From positions 1 through 11,663 of the forward strand of contig CALMYW010000092.1 in NCBI GenBank assembly GCA_937873665.1: 11,663 nt of DNA, given 5' to 3'. Shown here one piece after another: positions 7,561-11,663 of this stretch. Source of the DNA: an uncultured Sphingorhabdus sp. (GTDB lineage Bacteria > Pseudomonadota > Alphaproteobacteria > Sphingomonadales > Sphingomonadaceae). Under the pieces are notes generated by a model that worked only from the letters and a program-made list of their open reading frames with translations, had not been told where the DNA came from and did no database searches. A program made the position numbers and the translations under genes. Within the stretch, counting starts at the first letter, position 1. Each line of letters opens with the position of its first letter.

Positions 7561-7649
7561 TCTAAGGCCGACCAAAGACTCTGCGCCTAATTTTGGAGGC
7601 AAAGCCGCGTGAAATTGCTCCGGCGCGATCCGGCGCTACGAACCTGCGA

Positions 7650-7683
7650 TTGACTAAGGGCGACATGGTATATACCAATTGCA
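7650..7683 (+). promoter_or_regulatory. Promoter and operator-like palindrome for hyuAB
   Basis: A -35-like TTGACT (7650-7655) is followed by the perfect 12-bp palindrome TGGTATATACCA (7666-7677). Its TATATA (7669) or TATACC (7671) could serve as -10 with a short 13-15 bp spacer. The palindrome would then overlap the -10, a typical repressor position. The sequence resembles GntR-family operators of the TTGGTATACCAA kind but has two more central bases. The GTG start of hyuA is 106 bp downstream. Confidence 0.45.
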
Positions 7684-7688
7684 GCCAA

Positions 7689-7719
7689 GGAGGCTGACTC
7701 GCGAAAGCGGTCAGCTTTC
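7689..7719 (+). promoter_or_regulatory. Strong 5'-leader hairpin with GAAA loop
   Basis: GCTGAC-T-CGC pairs with GCG-GTCAGC around a GAAA (GNRA) tetraloop, with one bulged T. Pairing can extend with wobble pairs to 7689 and 7719. The 5' side contains AAGGAGG (7687-7693), a perfect Shine-Dalgarno with no start codon after it. If transcription begins near 7683, the hairpin sits at the very 5' end of the hyuAB mRNA. Confidence 0.55.
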
Positions 7720-7770
7720 CAAGCGTATTGCCGGTGCTGCGGTGGAAACGTGACAGCCGTGCGACTTAAT

Positions 7771-7775
7771 GGAGG
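7771..7775 (+). promoter_or_regulatory. Ribosome binding site that sets the hyuA start at GTG 7784
   Basis: GGAGG lies 8 nt before GTG 7784. An in-frame ATG at 7769 overlaps this motif and has no Shine-Dalgarno of its own, so GTG 7784 is the better start. It also places the conserved GVDVGGTFTD at residues 6-15, as in relatives. Confidence 0.75.
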
Positions 7776-7783
7776 ATAGCTTA

Positions 7784-9850
7784 GTGAGCTGGATCATCGG
7801 CGTCGATGTCGGCGGAACCTTTACCGATTTCTTCGCCTTCCGAGAGGAAGACGGCGCGACGCGTAAGTGGAAGCGGCCGTCCACGCCCGCTAACCCAGCA
7901 GAGGCCATCATTGCCGGTCTCAAGGAGCTGTGTACAGCCCATGACATTCCCCTCGCCGAAGTGGATCGGCTGTGTCACGGTAGCACCGTTGCGACCAACG
8001 CGCTGATTCAGCGCCGCGGGGCGGACTGCGCACTCATCACGACCAAAGGACTGCGCGACGTCATCGAGATCGGCCGCCAAACTCGCCCGGTCGTTGACAG
8101 CCATGAGATTGACTCGCCGCCGCCATTGATCCCGCGCAAGCATCGCTACGAACTGGGCGAGCGGCTGCTGTCCACGGGCGAGGTTCTTTCTCCCGTGCCG
8201 GAAGACGAGCTTGCGGCATTAATCGAGACGATCCGCGCGGAAGGGCTCCAAGCCGTCGCGGTCTGCTTCCTGTTCGCTTACGTCAATCCTGCGCATGAAG
8301 AGCAGGTAGGCGCCGCTCTCCGCGCTGCCCTCCCAGGGGTCTCGGTGTCGCTTTCGAGCGAAGTGCAGCCGGAGTTCCGCGAGTTCGAGCGGTTCACCAC
8401 GACCGTCGTGAACGCCTATCTGCAGCCGCGCCTCGAACACTACATCGAGACACTGATCAATGATCTCTCTGAGACCATCCCTGGGGCCCAGGTGGGCATC
8501 AACCAGTCGAGCGGCGGTCTCATGTCGCTGGACGTCGCTCGTGCGTTTCCGGTCCGTATGGCGCTGTCAGGTCCCGCGGCCGGCGTTGTCGGCGCGATTG
8601 AGGTCGCCAAATCGGCGAATGCTCCCGAGGTGATCACGATCGACATTGGAGGGACGAGCGCCGACGTGGCGCTTATCCGCGATTACCGGGTCGAGCTATC
8701 GGCGGGACGAGACGTTGACGGTTTCCCCGTCCAGCTGCCGATGGTCGACGTCACGACCGTCGGCGCGGGTGGTGGTTCAATTGCCTGGTTCGCCGCGGAC
8801 GGCCTGTTCAAGGTCGGCCCGCAGAGCGCAGGCGCGGTCCCCGGGCCTGCGTGTTACCAGCGTGGCGGTACGCTGCCGACGGTGTCCGACGCTAACCTGT
8901 TGCTTGGCCGCCTTTCCACCAAGTTGCTCGACGGCGGCATGACCCTCGACCTTGAGCTTGCCAAGCAGGCGATCGCCACTGTAGCCGAGCCGATGAACAA
9001 ATCTCTGGAGGAGACGGCCCTCGGAATCCTGCAGATCATGACGGTCAACATGGTGCGGGCAATTCGCAGCCTGTCGGTCGAGCGCGGCCATGATCCACGA
9101 AAGTTCGCGCTCATGCCGTTCGGCGGCGCTGGCGGTCTGCATGCCCGCGAAGTAGCAGCTGCTCTTGGAATGGCAACCGTGCTCGTGCCGCCTTCTCCGG
9201 GCATTCTATGCGCCCAGGGCCTCACCGACGCAGACCTCCAGGAGAGCTTCGTCATCAGCCGGCTCATGCCGCTTTCGGCCGACAATCGGGCGGCGATCGA
9301 GGTGGTGATCGACGAGCTGACCCTTAAGGCGAAGAACTGGTTCGAACAGGAGAGAGCTTCGAGCGAGCGCCAGTCGATCGTCTATTCGATCGATCTGCGC
9401 TTCCGGGGCCAGAATTTCGAGTTGCTGGTCGAGGCCGGCACAGCAGGTGCCGGCGGCAACCCGGTCCTGGTGTCGGCCGACGTCATCCTCGAGCGCTTCT
9501 TCGAAGCCCACGAGCGCGCCTACGGCTTCGCCGACAAGAGTGCGCCCGTCGAAGCGGTGAACTTCCTTGCGATGGCCAAGGCCTCGCTGGGCGTTCAGCG
9601 GCCTGGCGCTTCGGAACTAGTTGCCGGTGGCAGACCGACTCCGGTCGACTATCGTGACGTGACGTTCTCGACGTCCGGCCCTGAGCGAACTCCGATCTAT
9701 CATCGCGATCATCTGGTGCCCGGAACAGTATTCCATGGGCCAGCGATCGTCGATCAGATGGATTCGACGACGATCATCTTCCCCGGCGACGCGGTGAGCA
9801 TCGACGGGTTTGGCAACATGTTCATCACTCTGGGGCAGAGCAATGACTGA
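7784..9850 (+). CDS. hyuA: Hydantoinase/oxoprolinase family subunit A
   Basis: 688 residues, a normal length for HyuA. This subunit belongs to the ASKHA ATPase fold and is thought to phosphorylate the amide carbonyl of a cyclic substrate so that the ring can be opened by water, with HyuB as partner. The ATP-binding signatures are intact: GVDVGGTFTDFF (6-17), DIGGTSADVALI (287-298), GAGGGSIAW (327-335) and FGGAGGLHA (446-454), plus GPQSAGAVPGPACY between them. It has the usual three parts: N-terminal hydantoinase A region (about 3-185), central domain (about 200-490) and C-terminal domain (about 510-680). It is cytoplasmic, with no signal peptide. The 3' end overlaps hyuB by 8 nt, so the two are made together. 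No third subunit of acetone- or acetophenone-carboxylase type follows, which favours hydrolysis over carboxylation. Substrate is not readable: N-methylhydantoin, 5-oxoproline, caprolactam or another lactam all remain possible. Confidence 0.95.
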   Translation: MSWIIGVDVGGTFTDFFAFREEDGATRKWKRPSTPANPAEAIIAGLKELCTAHDIPLAEVDRLCHGSTVATNALIQRRGADCALITTKGLRDVIEIGRQTRPVVDSHEIDSPPPLIPRKHRYELGERLLSTGEVLSPVPEDELAALIETIRAEGLQAVAVCFLFAYVNPAHEEQVGAALRAALPGVSVSLSSEVQPEFREFERFTTTVVNAYLQPRLEHYIETLINDLSETIPGAQVGINQSSGGLMSLDVARAFPVRMALSGPAAGVVGAIEVAKSANAPEVITIDIGGTSADVALIRDYRVELSAGRDVDGFPVQLPMVDVTTVGAGGGSIAWFAADGLFKVGPQSAGAVPGPACYQRGGTLPTVSDANLLLGRLSTKLLDGGMTLDLELAKQAIATVAEPMNKSLEETALGILQIMTVNMVRAIRSLSVERGHDPRKFALMPFGGAGGLHAREVAAALGMATVLVPPSPGILCAQGLTDADLQESFVISRLMPLSADNRAAIEVVIDELTLKAKNWFEQERASSERQSIVYSIDLRFRGQNFELLVEAGTAGAGGNPVLVSADVILERFFEAHERAYGFADKSAPVEAVNFLAMAKASLGVQRPGASELVAGGRPTPVDYRDVTFSTSGPERTPIYHRDHLVPGTVFHGPAIVDQMDSTTIIFPGDAVSIDGFGNMFITLGQSND

Positions 9851-11513
9851 ATTTACGCATGATCCCATTACACTGGAAATCCTCTCCAACGCCTTGCGCT
9901 CTGTCGCAGACGAGACGTTCGTCGCGCTGCGCAAAAGCGCCTTCTCGAACAACATCAAGGAACGCGCTGATCACTCGACCGCGCTTTTCGATGCAAAGGG
10001 CCGGCTGATCGTCCAGTCCCAGCAGTCGCTGCCGATCCATGTCGGCGGCATTGCTGGCACGATTCGCGTTCTGCTCGAGAAATATGGCGACGACATTCAC
10101 GAAGGTGATGTGTTCGTCGGCAACGACCCCTATGTCGCAGCCGGAACCCATCTCCCGGATATCTGCATCAGCACCCCAGTATTCCATGAAGGGAAGCTGT
10201 TCGGGTTCAGCGCCTGCACCGCGCATCATGCCGACATCGGTGGGGCCAGCGTTGGCGGTTCGGCCGGCGGCCTGACGGAAATCTATCAGGAAGGGCTGCG
10301 CATACCGCTGATTCGCCTGTTCCGCCGCGGCGAACTGGTATCAGACGTCTTCGAAATTCTTCTGCTGAACGTTCGCGGCGCCGACGAGCGCAAGGGCGAC
10401 TACAACGCCCAGGTCGCCGCAGCCAAGCTTGGCGCGGTACGGATGATTGACATCTGCAATCGGTTCGGGCGTGACTTCACCGAGTCCGCGCTGGACGAGC
10501 TACTTAGCCGAACGCGCTTGCGCATGCAGAAGGCCCTCATTGCGATCCCGGAAGGCGACTATCATTTCGAAGACGTCATCGACGATGACGGCATGGGGAC
10601 CAAAGACCTTCCGATCAAAGTCTGCATAAGTCAGCGCTGTGGCCAGCTGACCGTCGATTTCGAGGGTACGTCGGAGCAGGCACTCGGCAACATGAACTCG
10701 CCGTTCAACGATACCATCGCGACCGTCCTGTTCGTCTTCCGATCGATCCTCGATCCCGAAATTTCCGTCAATTATGGTCTCTTTGACGCCATCAATGTCG
10801 TCGCGCCGCTTGGAAGCCTCCTCAATCCGACCTTCCCGGCAGGTGTCACCAACCGCTCGTTGACTGACCAGCGCGTCTGCGATGTCCTGCTGGGCGCTCT
10901 CGCGCAAGCGTTGCCAGGACAGATGCCGGCAGCGTCGAACGGATCCAACACCGGCGTCTATGTCTATGGCACCGATCCGCGAACCGGGAAGTCCTATTAT
11001 TTCTTCGAAACCATGGGCGGCGGTCTGGGCGGGCGCACCACCAAGGACGGTAAGGACGCGGTCCAGTTTGGCGTGACCAACACCGCCAATTCCCCGATTG
11101 AAGCGATCGAGCGGGACTTTCCCCTGCTTGTCGAGGAATATGCCATCGCGGAAGATACCGGCGGTGCCGGGCGCTTCCGGGGAGGGTGCGGCATTCGCCG
11201 CGTGGTGAGGCCGCTCGCCGAATGCACGTTTGGCGGGATCGGCGAACGGTTCGACCATCACCCGTGGGGCGTGTCCGGCGGCACGCAGGCCGCAACCGGG
11301 TTCTTCGCCATCAGGGACGCCGACGGAACGGAGCGTCGCCTTCCCAACAAAGTGCCCAAGATCACTGTCCGGGCTGATCAGCGTATCGTGATGCAGACCC
11401 CAGGGGGCGGCGGTCTCGGTTCACCGTCGGACCGCGGACCCGAAGCTCTCGACGACGACCGCCGGAGCGGCAAGTTCACCGAGAGCTACATTCGCTCACA
11501 TTACGGAGCCTAA
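9843..11513 (+). CDS. hyuB: Hydantoinase/oxoprolinase family subunit B
   Basis: 556 residues, typical for HyuB, the partner that completes ring opening. Family motifs are DPITLEIL near the start, ERADHSTALFD (40-50), GNDPYVAAGTHLPD (93-106), TAHHADIGG (126-134), ETMGGGLGGR, FGVTNTANSPIEAIE, GAGRFRGGCGIRR and the C-terminal TPGGGGLGSPSDR. D43, H103, D106 and H128 have the same spacing as the metal ligands that I recall from the caprolactamase beta subunit structure, so the metal site appears intact. The ATG at 9843 is chosen over 9810: it starts 8 nt before the hyuA stop, has GGGGCAG upstream and gives the family-typical N-terminus. The gene is the last of the right arm and is followed by a hairpin. 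An acetone-carboxylase subunit is less likely because no further subunit is present. Confidence 0.95.
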   Translation: MTEFTHDPITLEILSNALRSVADETFVALRKSAFSNNIKERADHSTALFDAKGRLIVQSQQSLPIHVGGIAGTIRVLLEKYGDDIHEGDVFVGNDPYVAAGTHLPDICISTPVFHEGKLFGFSACTAHHADIGGASVGGSAGGLTEIYQEGLRIPLIRLFRRGELVSDVFEILLLNVRGADERKGDYNAQVAAAKLGAVRMIDICNRFGRDFTESALDELLSRTRLRMQKALIAIPEGDYHFEDVIDDDGMGTKDLPIKVCISQRCGQLTVDFEGTSEQALGNMNSPFNDTIATVLFVFRSILDPEISVNYGLFDAINVVAPLGSLLNPTFPAGVTNRSLTDQRVCDVLLGALAQALPGQMPAASNGSNTGVYVYGTDPRTGKSYYFFETMGGGLGGRTTKDGKDAVQFGVTNTANSPIEAIERDFPLLVEEYAIAEDTGGAGRFRGGCGIRRVVRPLAECTFGGIGERFDHHPWGVSGGTQAATGFFAIRDADGTERRLPNKVPKITVRADQRIVMQTPGGGGLGSPSDRGPEALDDDRRSGKFTESYIRSHYGA

Positions 11514-11588
11514 AGGGGGGATTACTGACGCTACGTTGGCGACCCCGATGCAGACGACAGCGATGTGATCGTTTGCAGGCGGTGCCAA

Positions 11589-11631
11589 GACAAACGGGCG
11601 GTAGCTGGGGCCAGCCGCCGCCCGTTTTGTC
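11589..11631. terminator. Terminator-like hairpin after hyuB
   Basis: GACAAACGGGCGG (11589-11601) pairs with CCGCCCGTTTTGTC (11618-11631) with one extra T, and a small CTG/CAG stem can form in the loop. The 3' side carries TTTT and the 5' side AAA, so it may stop transcription from both directions. It starts 75 bases after the hyuB stop. The rest of 11514-11663 shows no gene. Confidence 0.65.
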
Positions 11632-11663
11632 GGATCTGTCGGCATCCGTTCCGGGGCGTGGGA

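Larger units (their letters stand above)
7243..7783. other. Divergent regulatory region between the two arms
   Basis: 541 bases with no convincing gene; short open frames here lack Shine-Dalgarno sequences and protein-like composition. It holds the start signals for both arms, two similar operator-like sites (7390-7407 and 7666-7683), a 14-bp palindrome in the left leader, a 10-bp direct repeat (7519 and 7551) and a hairpin in the right leader. Both transcripts must start here because the flanking genes point away from each other. Confidence 0.8.

Noticed and set aside
7258..7602. Short open frames of 63-90 codons on both strands between the receptor and hyuA
   Set aside because: They overlap one another on both strands, lack Shine-Dalgarno sequences and recognisable motifs, and cover the region where the promoters must lie.
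7687..7715. A leader peptide gene using the AAGGAGG at 7687
   Set aside because: No ATG, GTG or TTG lies at a usable distance after it.
10500..11261. A 253-codon open frame on the minus strand inside hyuB
   Set aside because: It is opposite a strongly conserved HyuB sequence and is explained by GC-rich codon bias; its translation shows no family features.
7784..11513. Acetone or acetophenone carboxylase
   Set aside because: Those complexes need further subunits next to the A and B genes; hyuB is followed by a terminator-like hairpin and no additional gene.

Overview
The window reads as part of an alphaproteobacterial chromosome, most likely a sphingomonad (Sphingomonadaceae). This is inferred from the GC-rich coding sequence, the TonB-dependent receptor with an Ala/Pro-rich N-terminal linker and a DIVVTGSR-type TonB box, and the habit of clustering such receptors with catabolic enzymes. 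No rRNA, tRNA, CRISPR array, insertion sequence or phage gene was seen.

Layout. (1) Positions 1-1089, plus strand: an open frame entering from the left edge stops at 175-177, and a 303-residue protein starts on the next base. That protein combines a HEPN-like helical domain (R-N-x3-H motif) with three C-terminal four-cysteine zinc ribbons. (2) Positions 1090-1407: a convergent gap with an orphan hairpin and a minus-strand intrinsic terminator. (3) Positions 1408-7242, minus strand: a compact operon read right to left, encoding a TonB-dependent receptor, a divergent gamma-glutamyltransferase-fold Ntn hydrolase and an MFS transporter of the metabolite:H+ symporter type. Receptor and hydrolase overlap by about 107 nt; hydrolase and transporter share one base (TGATG). 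(4) Positions 7243-7783: a divergent control region with two similar operator-like sites, one per arm, and a strong hairpin in the right-hand leader. (5) Positions 7784-11513, plus strand: hyuA and hyuB, the two subunits of a hydantoinase/oxoprolinase-type enzyme, overlapping by 8 nt and followed by a terminator-like hairpin.

Working model (inference). The two arms form one co-regulated uptake-and-degradation unit. The receptor brings a compound across the outer membrane, the symporter carries it or a breakdown product across the inner membrane, the cytoplasmic Ntn hydrolase cuts an amide bond, and HyuAB opens a cyclic amide (lactam, imide, hydantoin or 5-oxoproline). GGT plus oxoprolinase would suggest glutathione or gamma-glutamyl use. 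However, the GGT-like protein keeps only its nucleophilic threonine and has lost essentially all residues known to hold the gamma-glutamyl group, so the real substrate is probably another amide. No transcription factor lies in the window.

The points most worth following are the rebuilt GGT pocket, the paired operators, the abnormal receptor C-terminus (possibly one missing G), and the HEPN/zinc-ribbon protein.
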